Origin: Gloeomargarita sp. SRBZ-1_bins_9
Lineage (GTDB): Bacteria; Cyanobacteriota; Cyanobacteriia; Gloeomargaritales; Gloeomargaritaceae
Reading direction: 5' to 3'
Assembly: GCA_039794565.1 (NCBI GenBank)
Contig: JAUQVX010000002.1
Location: forward strand, 254,126-318,125
DNA length: 64,000 bases
Shown: positions 27,917 to 39,706 of the stretch, piece after piece
How positions within the stretch are numbered: position 1 is the first letter of the stretch
Layout: every line of letters begins with the position of its first letter
Position numbers and translations under genes: made by a program
The notes under the pieces: model-generated
What the model saw: the letters and a program-made list of their open reading frames with translations, nothing else
Told to the model about the DNA's origin: nothing
The model's database searches: none

Positions 27917-30082
27917 ATGGCGGACGACATTATCCAGTACCAGGACCAGTACTACATCCGGGCGCAAGCGTCCCTGGTGGAAAGCCGGCCCCACGTCCTC
28001 AAGCACGACAATTGCTTTGCCATTTTTGACCGGCTGGGACATATGCGTCCCCTGGGCATCGGTGACCACGGCCTGTTTCGGGATGACACGCGGTTTTTGT
28101 CCCGCTTGGTGCTGGACCTGGAGGGCAAACAGTTTTTGCTGCTCAGTTCCGAAGTGCGCGAGGACAAGGACATCCTGGCGGTGGATTTGACCAACCCGGA
28201 GTTCACCACCTCCCAGGGCCAGTTCATCGGCCAGGACACCATCCACGTGTTTCGCACCACCTTTTTGTGGCAAAACGCGGCCTACCAGCGGATCCGGGTG
28301 CATAACTACGGTTCCCAAACGTTTCGCATTCCCCTGACCTTGCGCTATGAGGCAGACTTTGCCGATATTTTTGAGCTGCGGGGCATCCGGCGCAACCGCC
28401 AGGGCAATAGTCTGCCATCCCAGGTGCAATCGGAGCGGGTGGTGCTGCGCTACTGGGGGCTGGACAATGTGGAGCGCCAAACCCATCTCTTGTTCGACCC
28501 CGCGCCTACGGTGGTGTCGGCGGATACGGCCCAGTGGTGGGTGACGTTGGCGCCCCAGCAGGAACAGGACCTGTGGCTGACGGTGGTGTGCGCCTATGGG
28601 GGGGAGACGCTGACGGTATTGACCTACGACCAGGCCCTACAGGCGGAACGGACCCATCGCCAACGGTTGCGCAGCCAGGCAGCTCACCTGGATACGGGCA
28701 ACGCCCAGTTCAACGATTGGCTGAACGCCTCCCGGGATGACCTGCTGATGATGCTCACGGAAACCCCCTATGGCCTGTATCCCTACGCGGGCGTGCCCTG
28801 GTTCAGTACGGTGTTTGGGCGGGATGGGTTGATCACGGCCCTGGCAACCCTGTGGTGGTATCCCGACATTGCCCGGGGGGTGCTATTGTACCTGGCAGCC
28901 CAGCAGGCCACGGAGGAGGACCCCAGCCGGGATGCGGAACCGGGGAAAATCCTGCACGAGCAGCGCCAGGGGGAAATGGCTAAGACCCGGGAGGTGCCCT
29001 TCGGTCAGTATTACGGCAGCATTGACGCCACACCCCTATTTGTCGTGCTGGCGGGGCGTTATTTCCGGCGCACGGGGGACCGGGCATTGTTAGCCCAGTT
29101 GTGGCCCCACGTGGAGGCGGCGTTGCGCTGGATGGATACCTACGGCGACCGGGATGGGGATGGATTCGTAGAGTACGCCCGCAAGGTGCACACGGGCCTG
29201 CGCAACCAGGGTTGGAAGGACTCCGACGATGCCATTTTTTATCCCAATGGGACGATTGCGGAACCGCCTTTGGCCCTGTGCGAGGTGCAGGGATATGTCT
29301 ATGAGGCGAAACTCCAGGCCGCCCAAATGGCCGAGGCCCTAGAGCAGTGGGAACGGGCAGCTACCCTACGGCAACAGGCATTAGATTTACAACGGCGGTT
29401 CTGGCGAGCCTTCTGGTGCGAAGAAATCGGCGGTTATGCCCTGGCGCTGGATGGGGATAAACAACCCTGCCGGGTGCGCAGTTCCAACATGGGACACTGT
29501 TTGTTTGCGGGGATCGCCCACCCAGAACACGCTGCCCGCATTGCCGCCCAGATCCTCGAACCCCATTTTTTCAGCGGCTGGGGGATTCGCACGGTGCCCC
29601 AGGGGGAAGGCCGCTACAACCCTATGTCCTACCACAACGGCTCGATTTGGCCCCACGATAACGCCCTGATTGCTGCTGGGCTGGCTCGGTATGGGTACAA
29701 GGAAGAGGCGGTGCGGGTGTTGACGGCCCTGTTTGACGCCAGCCAGTTTCTGGATTTAAAACGCCTACCGGAACTCTTTTGCGGGTTTGCCCGGCGCCAG
29801 CGGGAAGGTCCGACCCTGTATCCGGTGGCCTGCTTGCCCCAAGCTTGGGCGTCAGCGAGTGTGTTTTTGCTCCTCCAGGCTTGTCTGGGTCTAGAGATCG
29901 AAGGGGCGACCCAACGGGTGTACTTGCAACAACCGACCTTGCCCCTGTGGTTGCCCCATGTCACCCTGCAAAACCTCACTGTGGGGACAGGTGCTATTGA
30001 CATCGGTCTGTACTTACACCACGGGGGCGTCAGCATCAATGTGCTGGGGCGGCGGGGCCGGGTAGATCTAATTGTCCAGTGA
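27917..30082 (+). CDS. Amylo-alpha-1,6-glucosidase / glycogen-debranching-type glucosidase
   Basis: A 721-residue protein with the two-part layout of bacterial debranching-type glucosidases. The N-terminal beta-sandwich (GDE_N_bis-like, about 1-240) contains FDRLGHMRPLG and GLFRDDTRFLSRLVL. The (alpha/alpha)6 barrel (about 270-720) has GVPWFSTVFGRDGLITALA, ATPLFVVLAGRYFRRTGD, RNQGWKDSDDAIF and YHNGSIWPHDNALIA. Acidic residues in FGRDG and WKDSDD are likely catalytic. Such enzymes cleave alpha-1,6 branches or related alpha-glucosides. The pairing with a GT4 gene upstream is frequent in cyanobacteria. The exact substrate is not resolved by sequence. Confidence 0.9.
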   Translation: MADDIIQYQDQYYIRAQASLVESRPHVLKHDNCFAIFDRLGHMRPLGIGDHGLFRDDTRFLSRLVLDLEGKQFLLLSSEVREDKDILAVDLTNPEFTTSQGQFIGQDTIHVFRTTFLWQNAAYQRIRVHNYGSQTFRIPLTLRYEADFADIFELRGIRRNRQGNSLPSQVQSERVVLRYWGLDNVERQTHLLFDPAPTVVSADTAQWWVTLAPQQEQDLWLTVVCAYGGETLTVLTYDQALQAERTHRQRLRSQAAHLDTGNAQFNDWLNASRDDLLMMLTETPYGLYPYAGVPWFSTVFGRDGLITALATLWWYPDIARGVLLYLAAQQATEEDPSRDAEPGKILHEQRQGEMAKTREVPFGQYYGSIDATPLFVVLAGRYFRRTGDRALLAQLWPHVEAALRWMDTYGDRDGDGFVEYARKVHTGLRNQGWKDSDDAIFYPNGTIAEPPLALCEVQGYVYEAKLQAAQMAEALEQWERAATLRQQALDLQRRFWRAFWCEEIGGYALALDGDKQPCRVRSSNMGHCLFAGIAHPEHAARIAAQILEPHFFSGWGIRTVPQGEGRYNPMSYHNGSIWPHDNALIAAGLARYGYKEEAVRVLTALFDASQFLDLKRLPELFCGFARRQREGPTLYPVACLPQAWASASVFLLLQACLGLEIEGATQRVYLQQPTLPLWLPHVTLQNLTVGTGAIDIGLYLHHGGVSINVLGRRGRVDLIVQ

Positions 30083-30084
30083 CG

Positions 30085-30903
30085 TTATAGGCGGCTGAGC
30101 ACCCGCTGGCGATAGGGGTTGGGGTCGGTTCCCTCTCCCTGACTATTGGGGGGCAAAGCCCGCTCAAGAGCAGCAATGCGGGTCGCCGGGGCCGGATGGG
30201 TACTCAAAAACGCCAACGCCGGCGGATACCCCTGTAATTTGGCCAGGAACTCCGGTAAACCCCGCCCGTCATACCCGGCCCGCAACAGGTACTGCAAAGC
30301 GCTGGCGTCGGCCTCCAACTCGTGCTGGCGACTGCGGGGCCGGCGCAGGGTCAGTTCCATCAGCACAGGGGTCAACTGGCTGCCATCGACGCCTAGCAAG
30401 GTGCTCACCCCCTGGGCAATGGCCAACTCCCGCAACTGCTGCACCAGGTGGCGGTGGACAATGTGACCAATTTCGTGGGCCAGGACGCCCGCCAATTGGG
30501 CTTCGTTATCCGCGGCCCGCAACAACCCCGTGGTCACATACACAAATCCCCCCAGGGTGGCGAAGGCGTTTACCTGGGGACTGCGCACCACCGTGAACTC
30601 GTAGGGGAGATTGGGGCGGTCGCTCACCTGCGCCAGGCGTTGGCCAACGGCGGCCACATAGCGTTGCAATTCCGGGTCGGGATGCACCTGGAACTCCCGG
30701 GTGAGCAATTGTTGGTGGATTTGCCGGCCCAACTGCACCTCCTGTCGGTCGGACAGGTTGCTCCATTGGAAAATCTGGATACCCCGTTGTAGCAACACCG
30801 GCCAAGGCAAACTCCGGCGCTGCGCCCATACCGGTCCCATGCTGGCCCAAAAGAAACAACTCACCAGCACCAGGACCCAAAACTGTCGCCACCGTCTGGT
30901 CAT
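30085..30903 (-). CDS. M48 family zinc metalloprotease, exported
   Basis: A 272-residue protein from ATG 30903 with a signal peptide (FWVLVLVSCFFWASMGPVWAQ). The catalytic motif is LAHEIGHIVHRH (HExxH) near residue 140, and the third zinc ligand Glu lies in HELEADASALQYL. The pattern ADNEAQLAGVLAHE is typical of BepA/LoiP-type M48 proteases that maintain the outer membrane. The C-terminus has AFLSTHPAPATRIAALE, the conserved STHP motif. It should act in the periplasm on misfolded envelope proteins. It converges on the debranching enzyme gene with a 2-base gap. Confidence 0.92.
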   Translation of the reverse strand: MTRRWRQFWVLVLVSCFFWASMGPVWAQRRSLPWPVLLQRGIQIFQWSNLSDRQEVQLGRQIHQQLLTREFQVHPDPELQRYVAAVGQRLAQVSDRPNLPYEFTVVRSPQVNAFATLGGFVYVTTGLLRAADNEAQLAGVLAHEIGHIVHRHLVQQLRELAIAQGVSTLLGVDGSQLTPVLMELTLRRPRSRQHELEADASALQYLLRAGYDGRGLPEFLAKLQGYPPALAFLSTHPAPATRIAALERALPPNSQGEGTDPNPYRQRVLSRL

Positions 30904-30986
30904 CACGCCCCCGCCCCTATCGGTCACCCCATGGACTACAATGAAACACAGTAAATCACTCAACCGAATTGTCGCCGGCCAGATTG

Positions 30987-31307
30987 ATGCCTACTCCTAC
31001 AGTCGTTCGTGCCCCCAGGACGGTTCCCACCCTGACCGAACTTGCCTGGGGATGGTTGCTCCAAGCCCTGATCGCCGGGGGGATGCTGGTGGCCTTAACT
31101 CGCCTGTGGCCCTATTACTGCGCCCAACGCCAGCGCCAACAGCTATTGCAAACGGAAGTGAGCCGCACGGAAACCCAGGTGCAAGCCCTCCAGCATCAAT
31201 TCCAACGCATCTTTGACCCCCGCCAGCAATCCCGTTTGCGCCAAGCCGCCACCCAGCAACTCCAACCGAATCAACGCCTAGTTATTTGGGTTACGCCCCA
31301 GCGTTGA
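30987..31307 (+). CDS. Small membrane protein with coiled coil, unknown function
   Basis: A 106-residue protein: a short polar N-terminus, one transmembrane helix (WLLQALIAGGMLVALTRLW), then a coiled coil (QQLLQTEVSRTETQVQALQH) and a basic C-terminus ending VIWVTPQR. This topology resembles FtsL/DivIC-like proteins and cyanobacterial conserved hypothetical proteins, but no signature settles the matter. It diverges from the M48 protease gene and is followed after 7 bases by another hypothetical gene on the same strand, so the two probably form an operon. Confidence 0.72.
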   Translation: MPTPTVVRAPRTVPTLTELAWGWLLQALIAGGMLVALTRLWPYYCAQRQRQQLLQTEVSRTETQVQALQHQFQRIFDPRQQSRLRQAATQQLQPNQRLVIWVTPQR

Positions 31308-31314
31308 ATCGCCT

Positions 31315-31752
31315 ATGACGCCACCGTTGCCCGCCGATTTGAGTGATGCCTCCTATTTGGTCCTGGGGCTGGCCCATTGTTTCTGGAAAGAGGACACCGG
31401 TTTACGGGAGGTGCGCCTGGTGGAACCCATCCCCAGTGCCAGCCTGACCACCCTTTTGCAGGGCGTACCCACCTCCTACACCCGGCTGGTCGCCACAACC
31501 CTTGGTCAAGTCGGGACCCTGATGCCCCAAGCCTTTCCCGAGGCTCAACCCTGTGCCGATTTCTGGGAACGGGCCATCGCCGCCGCCCGCACCTATTGCC
31601 GTCACCCGCAGATAAGGCAGCAGCTACCCCCGGGAACCGAGCGTTGTGACTTGAATTTCAACCTGGAGCGCAAGCGCATTTTGAACAGTCGGCGCACCGT
31701 GCGCGATAGCGACAACATCCGCCAACATCCCCACACCCATCGACAGCTTTAA
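31315..31752 (+). CDS. Conserved hypothetical protein
   Basis: A 145-residue soluble protein without signal peptide or membrane segment. Features are SYLVLGLAHCFWKEDTGL near the N-terminus, a central Ala/Gly-rich part, and a basic C-terminal tail RKRILNSRRTVRDSDNIR. I do not know its function. Its start lies 7 bases after the upstream membrane-protein gene, and its TAA interlocks with the stop of the convergent cyAbrB gene in a shared TTAA. The length and in-frame start look reliable. Confidence 0.72.
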   Translation: MTPPLPADLSDASYLVLGLAHCFWKEDTGLREVRLVEPIPSASLTTLLQGVPTSYTRLVATTLGQVGTLMPQAFPEAQPCADFWERAIAAARTYCRHPQIRQQLPPGTERCDLNFNLERKRILNSRRTVRDSDNIRQHPHTHRQL

Positions 31753-32132
31753 CCCTGGTTGGCTGGTGTCACTTGCGTCAGACGGATTTGCTTACGGCCC
31801 AAGACGATGGCAAACTCATCCCCCGGCTTGAGGTTCATCTGCTTGGTATAGGCCGCACCGATTAGCAGATTGCCATTGGCTTGCACCCGCACCCGGTAGC
31901 TGGCCTCCCGACCGCCACGGGTTCGCTTCGGCTTACGGCCCTGACTGTCGAGGTCAATCCCGTAGGCTTCAATCAAGGCGTTGCGAAATTTTTGAACATT
32001 CACCCGTTCCACGCCTTTTTTGGTCACCGTGTAATAGCCGCAAGCTTTGGCCTTTTCTTTGTAGCTTAAATGACCTAATTCTTGCAACTTGGCTAGCAGG
32101 GCTGGGCCGGTTAATGGCTGGGGTTTGTCCAT
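31749..32132 (-). CDS. cyAbrB-type transcriptional regulator
   Basis: A 127-residue protein with the cyanobacterial AbrB layout: an N-terminal helical part containing LAKLQELGHLSYKEKAKACG and YYTVTKKGVERVNVQKF, then a C-terminal swapped-hairpin DNA-binding domain (ASYRVRVQANGNLLIGAAYT, LKPGDEFAIVLGRKQIRL). In cyAbrB proteins the AbrB domain is C-terminal, as here. Family members control carbon and nitrogen uptake genes and cell division in cyanobacteria; I cannot say whether this is cyAbrB1 or cyAbrB2. It diverges from rpsU, with about 150 bases of shared upstream sequence. Confidence 0.92.
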   Translation of the reverse strand: MDKPQPLTGPALLAKLQELGHLSYKEKAKACGYYTVTKKGVERVNVQKFRNALIEAYGIDLDSQGRKPKRTRGGREASYRVRVQANGNLLIGAAYTKQMNLKPGDEFAIVLGRKQIRLTQVTPANQG

Positions 32133-32280
32133 AACTACCTGACCTATATCGCTGGAGCAATGGCCTTGCTTTTATCATACGATCGGACTTGCCCTTTGGC
32201 CCGTATCCTAGCCAAGTTGTCCGGGTGCCGGGTAAAATAGTTAGGACAGTTAGGTCATTACACAGGAGGTTGCATCGTTC

Positions 32281-32456
32281 ATGACGCAGGTGGTACTGGG
32301 CGAAAACGAAAGCATCGAATCGGCGCTGCGCCGCTTCAAACGGCAAGTCTCTAAAGCGGGGATCCTGGCCACGATCAAACACAAGCAGTACTTTGAGACG
32401 CCCCAGGAAAAGCGCAAGCGCAAGGCCAAAAACGCCCGCCGCAAGCGTCGGATGCG

Positions 32457-32460
<4 letters not shown>
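32281..32460 (+). CDS. rpsU: 30S ribosomal protein S21
   Basis: A 59-residue, very basic protein. It starts [20 protein letters not shown], continues with [20 protein letters not shown] and ends in an Arg/Lys-rich tail, which is the S21 pattern. S21 binds near the 3' end of 16S rRNA and helps mRNA recruitment. A strong AGGAGG lies 11 bases before the ATG. A TAAAAT at about 32232 may be the -10 box. The stop codon interlocks with that of frr in a shared CTAG. Confidence 0.96.
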
Positions 32461-35587
<3,127 letters not shown>

Positions 35588-35700
35588 AACCAAGGCCACA
35601 GAACAATCCTGTTCTATTGTGCCATGGCCCATCCCCCTGTTTTGCCCCCTAAAGTTTAAGGGGAACCGGTTACCCAGCCCCCCTTTCCGTGTTTAACAAG

Positions 35701-35771
35701 CAGAACCTTTATGGCGCTGGTTCTGATTGATACCCCTATTGAAGGTAGGAACCTTTATAGCGCTGGTTCCT
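35701..35771. repeat. Two near-identical hairpin repeats with compensatory stem changes
   Basis: On the plus strand, CAGAACC-TTTATGGCGCT-GGTTCTG spans 35701-35725 and AGGAACC-TTTATAGCGCT-GGTTCCT spans 35747-35771. Each has a 7-bp perfect stem and an 11-base loop that differs at one position. In the stems the two outermost base pairs differ on both sides in a way that keeps pairing (C-G versus A-T, A-T versus G-C). The copies are 21 bases apart in the gap between dnaJ and lepA. A related near-palindrome, GGGGAACCGGTTACCC, lies at about 35659-35674. They could be part of a lepA leader or a small REP-like repeat pair. Confidence 0.85.
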
Positions 35772-35848
35772 TTCTCAACCCTGTTTTTTAGTATGGCCTA
35801 CCCAACAACCGTTCCCCGGGATTTTTAATCATCTCTTTAGGTTGGAGG

Positions 35849-36742
35849 TTACGGTTGGGGTTTCTGGTCCCGGCGGGGGTTAAAGCGCTCCATCTGGCGG
35901 ATTTTTTCGTAGAGTTGTAGTTCTTCTGGGGACAGTTCGGTGGGGATTTGGATCACCACCTCCACAATCTGGTCGCCGCGGGTGCCGTCTTCCCGGGGAT
36001 AACCGCGACCTGGCAGGCGCAGCCGCTGGTGGTTCTGGACGCGGGGGGGAATCGTCAGTTTAACCGTGCCGTCCAAGGTGGGGACGGGTATTTGGGCGCC
36101 CAGGATGGCCTCGCTGGGGGTCACGGGCACTGTGCAGTAAATGTCGTCGCCCTCTAGACGCAGGTGTTCGTCGGGGGTGACGTAAATCTTGAGGTACAGA
36201 TCGCCGCCGTTTTCCCCCTGGTGGCGCAGGCGGATGCGTTGTCCGGTGACCATGCCGGGGGGCAAATTCACCTCCAGGGTACGTCCCCCAATACTCAGGC
36301 GCTGGCGCCCACCCCGATAGGCCTGGTGCAGGGACAGGTGCAAGCGAGCCTCGATGTCCGCCGGGCCGTTGTCGTCCCAGTCGGGTGGAGGGGGCGAGCC
36401 GTTGCGACGGGTAAAGCGGGTCAACAACTGGTCCAAAAAGTCCTGGAAGTCGGCAAAACGCCCGTAGTCAAAGGCGCTGCTGCCCCGGGGCGGCGGTTCC
36501 CCCTGGAAGCCCTTTTGCTGCCAGTACTGGCCATAGCGGTTGTACTCGGCCCGCTTTTCGCTGTCGGAGAGCACCTGGTAGGCCTCGCCGATGATTTTGA
36601 ACATTTCCTCGGCCTGCTTGTCCCCCGGGTTCAAGTCGGGATGGTACTTCCGGGCCAGTTGCCGGTAGGCGCGCTTGATCTCGGCCAAGCTGGCGTTGCG
36701 GTCCACCCCGAGGATTTGGTAGTAGTTGCGGAAGTTGCGCAT
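35849..36742 (-). CDS. DnaJ-type J-domain cochaperone (zinc-finger-free)
   Basis: A 297-residue Hsp40. The J domain (about 1-70) has [20 protein letters not shown] and the HPD motif in [11 protein letters not shown] short Gly/Pro/Phe linker follows, then the DnaJ C-terminal substrate-binding domains ([60 protein letters not shown]). There is no CxxCxGxG zinc finger, so this is a CbpA-like type II protein. It begins 4 bases after the dnaK stop and is probably cotranscribed with it, acting as its ATPase activator. ATG 36742 gives the standard N-terminus. Confidence 0.93.
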   Translation of the reverse strand: MRNFRNYYQILGVDRNASLAEIKRAYRQLARKYHPDLNPGDKQAEEMFKIIGEAYQVLSDSEKRAEYNRYGQYWQQKGFQGEPPPRGSSAFDYGRFADFQDFLDQLLTRFTRRNGSPPPPDWDDNGPADIEARLHLSLHQAYRGGRQRLSIGGRTLEVNLPPGMVTGQRIRLRHQGENGGDLYLKIYVTPDEHLRLEGDDIYCTVPVTPSEAILGAQIPVPTLDGTVKLTIPPRVQNHQRLRLPGRGYPREDGTRGDQIVEVVIQIPTELSPEELQLYEKIRQMERFNPRRDQKPQP

Positions 36743-36746
36743 GGCA

Positions 36747-38660
36747 CTACCAGTTCTCATCGTCCCACTCACGGCGACGGCGGTAACTGGGGCTGTCCTC
36801 TAACCGGCTCCAGGGGGGCGTAAACCAGGGCAGGTCATCCTCCTGCTGTTGTTGGCGGACGATGGCCATGAGTTCGTTGAGCTGATCCTGCAACCGGGTG
36901 GTGAGCCGGTCCACTTTGACCAAATCCTTGGCCGCCAGGCTGCGCCGCAGGGCTTGGATCAATTGCTCCATCTTCTGCCGCCGCTCCCGCAAAAACAGAA
37001 ACCCATAATCTAGGGTTACCTGGCGCAGTTGCCGCTCCGCCTTTTGGATCAGGGCTTCCGCTTTTTGACAGCGCTCAATTTTTTGCTTCTGGGCCTGGTC
37101 GCTGGGGGCAGCCCGCTCCGCATCGGCCAGCATTTTTTCGATTTCGCTGGGGGTGAGGCTGGCTGCATCTTGGATGGTAATGGTGTGTTGTCGCCCGGTT
37201 TGCCGGTCCTGGGCTGAGACCTGGAGGATGCCGTTGGCGTCAATGTCAAAGGCGACTTGCACCTGGGGCAACCCCTTGGGCGCCGGGGGAATGCCCGTCA
37301 AACGAAACCGTCCAAGGGATTTGTTGCCGCTGGCCAGGGGCCGTTCCCCCTGGAGGATGTGGATTTCGACGGCACTCTGGTTGTCTTCGGCAGTGGAGAA
37401 AATGTCAGAGCGGCGCACGGGGATGGGGGTGTTGCGGGGGATCAGGGTTTTCATCATCCCGTTAGCGGTTTCCAACCCCAACGACAGGGGCGTGACATCC
37501 AACAGCAGCACATCCCGCAGGTCTCCCGCTAGGACTGCCCCTTGAATGGCCGCCCCCATGGCCACCACCTCCTCTGGGTTGAGGCCCTGGTAGGGTTCCT
37601 GGCCCAGCATGTCCCGCACCAATTGCCGCACCATGGGCATCCGGGTTGACCCCCCCACCAGCAACACCGCATCAATATCCGCCGGGTCCAACCCGCTGTC
37701 GTCTAGGGCCTGGTCCACCGGTCCCCGCAGGCGATCCAGCAAATCGGCGCACAGGGATTCCAGCGTACTGCGGCTGAGTTCGGCCTCCAGGTGTAACGGC
37801 CCCTCCTCCGTCGCCGTGATAAAGGGGAGGTTAATCAGGGTGCTGGGCACGCTGGATAGCTCAATCTTGGCCTTTTCCGCCGCCTCTAGCAGTCGTTGAA
37901 ACGCTTGTCGCTCCCGGCGCAGGTCAATGCCGTGCTCCTTCTGGAACTGCTCTGCCAACCAATTGACGATGCGCTGGTCAAAATCCACGCCCCCCAATTG
38001 GGTATCGCCCGCTGTGGCCCGCACCTCGAACACCCCCTGGCTGATTTCCAGGATGGACACATCGAAGGTTCCCCCGCCCAGGTCAAACACCAGCACCGTT
38101 TGGTCCTCTTTTTTATCCAGCCCGTAGGCCAGGGCCGCTGCCGTGGGTTCGTTGAGGATCCGTTTGACCTCCAATCCCGCTATACGCCCCGCATCTCGGG
38201 TGGCCTGGCGTTGGGCGTCGTTGAAGTAGGCGGGCACAGTAATGACCACCTCCGTCACTGGATACCCCAGCACCTGCTCCGCATCGTCGGCCAGTTTGCG
38301 CAAAATCATGGCTGAGAGTTCTTCCGGGGCAAAGGTCTGGTCCAGGCGGGGACAGTAGACCTCCACCCGGTTGCGGGGTCCCCGGCGAATGGTATAGGGC
38401 ACGCGACGGGCCACCGGCGGCAATTCATCATAGGTCATTCCCATTAACCGTTTCACCCCATAGAACGTGTTTTTGGGGTCGAGGACGGCCTGCCGCCGGG
38501 CCAGTTGACCCACCAATCGTTCTCCCTCCCGCGAAAAGCCCACTACGCTGGGGGTTGTGCGGCTACCTTCACTGTTGGGGAGCACCACCGGCCTCCCCCC
38601 TTCCATGACGGCGACGACTGAATTGGTTGTCCCTAGATCGATACCCACCACCCTGGTCAT
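36747..38660 (-). CDS. dnaK: Molecular chaperone DnaK (Hsp70)
   Basis: A 637-residue Hsp70. The phosphate loops [18 protein letters not shown] and [18 protein letters not shown], plus [17 protein letters not shown], mark the ATPase domain; the substrate domain holds [17 protein letters not shown] and [19 protein letters not shown]. The C-terminal tail is short, ends in an unusual Trp-rich sequence ([10 protein letters not shown]) and lacks the acidic EEVD-like end of major DnaKs. Cyanobacteria carry several DnaK paralogues; this one is closest in form to the DnaK1-type with a divergent C-terminus. ATG 38660 is chosen because it starts [10 protein letters not shown]. No CIRCE element was noticed upstream. 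Confidence 0.95.
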   Translation of the reverse strand: MTRVVGIDLGTTNSVVAVMEGGRPVVLPNSEGSRTTPSVVGFSREGERLVGQLARRQAVLDPKNTFYGVKRLMGMTYDELPPVARRVPYTIRRGPRNRVEVYCPRLDQTFAPEELSAMILRKLADDAEQVLGYPVTEVVITVPAYFNDAQRQATRDAGRIAGLEVKRILNEPTAAALAYGLDKKEDQTVLVFDLGGGTFDVSILEISQGVFEVRATAGDTQLGGVDFDQRIVNWLAEQFQKEHGIDLRRERQAFQRLLEAAEKAKIELSSVPSTLINLPFITATEEGPLHLEAELSRSTLESLCADLLDRLRGPVDQALDDSGLDPADIDAVLLVGGSTRMPMVRQLVRDMLGQEPYQGLNPEEVVAMGAAIQGAVLAGDLRDVLLLDVTPLSLGLETANGMMKTLIPRNTPIPVRRSDIFSTAEDNQSAVEIHILQGERPLASGNKSLGRFRLTGIPPAPKGLPQVQVAFDIDANGILQVSAQDRQTGRQHTITIQDAASLTPSEIEKMLADAERAAPSDQAQKQKIERCQKAEALIQKAERQLRQVTLDYGFLFLRERRQKMEQLIQALRRSLAAKDLVKVDRLTTRLQDQLNELMAIVRQQQQEDDLPWFTPPWSRLEDSPSYRRRREWDDENW

Positions 38661-38885
38661 GGACTGCCCAATGCCTGATCGCAAGATTCTCTGTATCCTA
38701 TCTTAATGTGCACCCATGGATAGACCGTTTCCCCTGCCCTGCAACCCGCTGGATAGGCGGCAGTCCCTACCGGGCCGACCTCTGGGGTATCTGACGGCGT
38801 GAATCCCTCCAACATTACCCCCTAGCGGAACTCACCTTTAGCTGAGCACAACTACAATAGAACAAGGTGTTGCCAACCCTCTACC

Positions 38886-39482
38886 ATGGCGCTCATCGAA
38901 GAAGGCCTGACCGCCGAGGCCAACCTGAATGGATTGCTACGGGCCTATCAAGCGGGTGAACGAAATTTCAGCGGTATTGATTTGCAAGGGTTGAATCTCA
39001 GCCGCATCAATCTCATGGGGGCCAATTTGAGTGGGGCCAACCTGAGCTACACCAATCTCAGCGGCGCCAATATGTACGAAGTCAATTTGACGGAGGCCAA
39101 TCTCAAAGGTGCTTACCTGGGCACGGTCATTTTACCCGATCAGGAAGGGGGGCGCCTGGTGTACGGTTCGGTTTTGGTCCGCACCAACCTCAGCCGGGCC
39201 ATTTTAGAACGGGCCAGCTTGGTGGAAGCCAATCTCAGTCGTACCACCTTCTTCCAGGCCAATCTGCGGGGGGCGGATTTGCGCTTGGCCAACCTATACC
39301 GCACCAATTTCGACGGGGCCGACTTAACCGGTGCCCAACTGCGGCAGGCCAAGTTCTGCGGGGTGAACCTGAAAAACGCCATTATTGACATCCTGGAGTT
39401 AAGCAAGGCCCAATTGGACCCCGAAACCCGTCAGCTGGTAGCCGAACGGATCAGCAGCGGCCAGTGGCACGGCCAAATCTAG
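38886..39482 (+). CDS. Pentapeptide repeat protein
   Basis: A 198-residue protein built mostly of A(N/D)LxX pentapeptides from about residue 33 (GIDLQGLNLSRINLMGANLS) to about 165, with an interruption around LPDQEGGRLVYGSVLVRTNL. It should fold as a right-handed quadrilateral beta-helix. A helical capping segment begins at the N-terminus (MALIEEGLTAEANLNGLLRA), and the C-terminus is SKAQLDPETRQLVAERIS. Pentapeptide proteins are abundant in cyanobacteria and often of unknown role; the cytosolic type here has no signal peptide. Its stop is one base from that of the convergent ndhL gene. Confidence 0.92.
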   Translation: MALIEEGLTAEANLNGLLRAYQAGERNFSGIDLQGLNLSRINLMGANLSGANLSYTNLSGANMYEVNLTEANLKGAYLGTVILPDQEGGRLVYGSVLVRTNLSRAILERASLVEANLSRTTFFQANLRGADLRLANLYRTNFDGADLTGAQLRQAKFCGVNLKNAIIDILELSKAQLDPETRQLVAERISSGQWHGQI

Positions 39483-39483
39483 T

Positions 39484-39693
39484 TCAGGGCAAAGAGCGAG
39501 GCTGGTTGCGGAAGTTCAAAAACGGTCCCCACAATAACAGGCCGGGGAAAAAGAAAAAGACCAAAAAATACATAAACACCCGCTCCCAGGAACTGGCGAC
39601 ATACCAGCGGCTTTTCAGGTAAAAATAAATCGCCAGGGGCAACACCGATAGGTATGCACCCACAAGGGTCAGGTACAACAGGACAACCGGCAT
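39484..39693 (-). CDS. ndhL: NAD(P)H-quinone oxidoreductase subunit L
   Basis: A 69-residue membrane protein with two transmembrane segments: [20 protein letters not shown] near the N-terminus and [20 protein letters not shown] further on, ending [12 protein letters not shown]. This matches NdhL of the cyanobacterial NDH-1 complex, which carries out cyclic electron flow, respiration and, in special forms, CO2 uptake at thylakoids. The ATG at 39693 shares its CATG with an overlapping divergent ATG at 39692. No other ndh genes are nearby. Confidence 0.92.
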   Translation of the reverse strand: MPVVLLYLTLVGAYLSVLPLAIYFYLKSRWYVASSWERVFMYFLVFFFFPGLLLWGPFLNFRNQPRSLP

Positions 39694-39706
39694 GGTTTTT
39701 CCCCGA

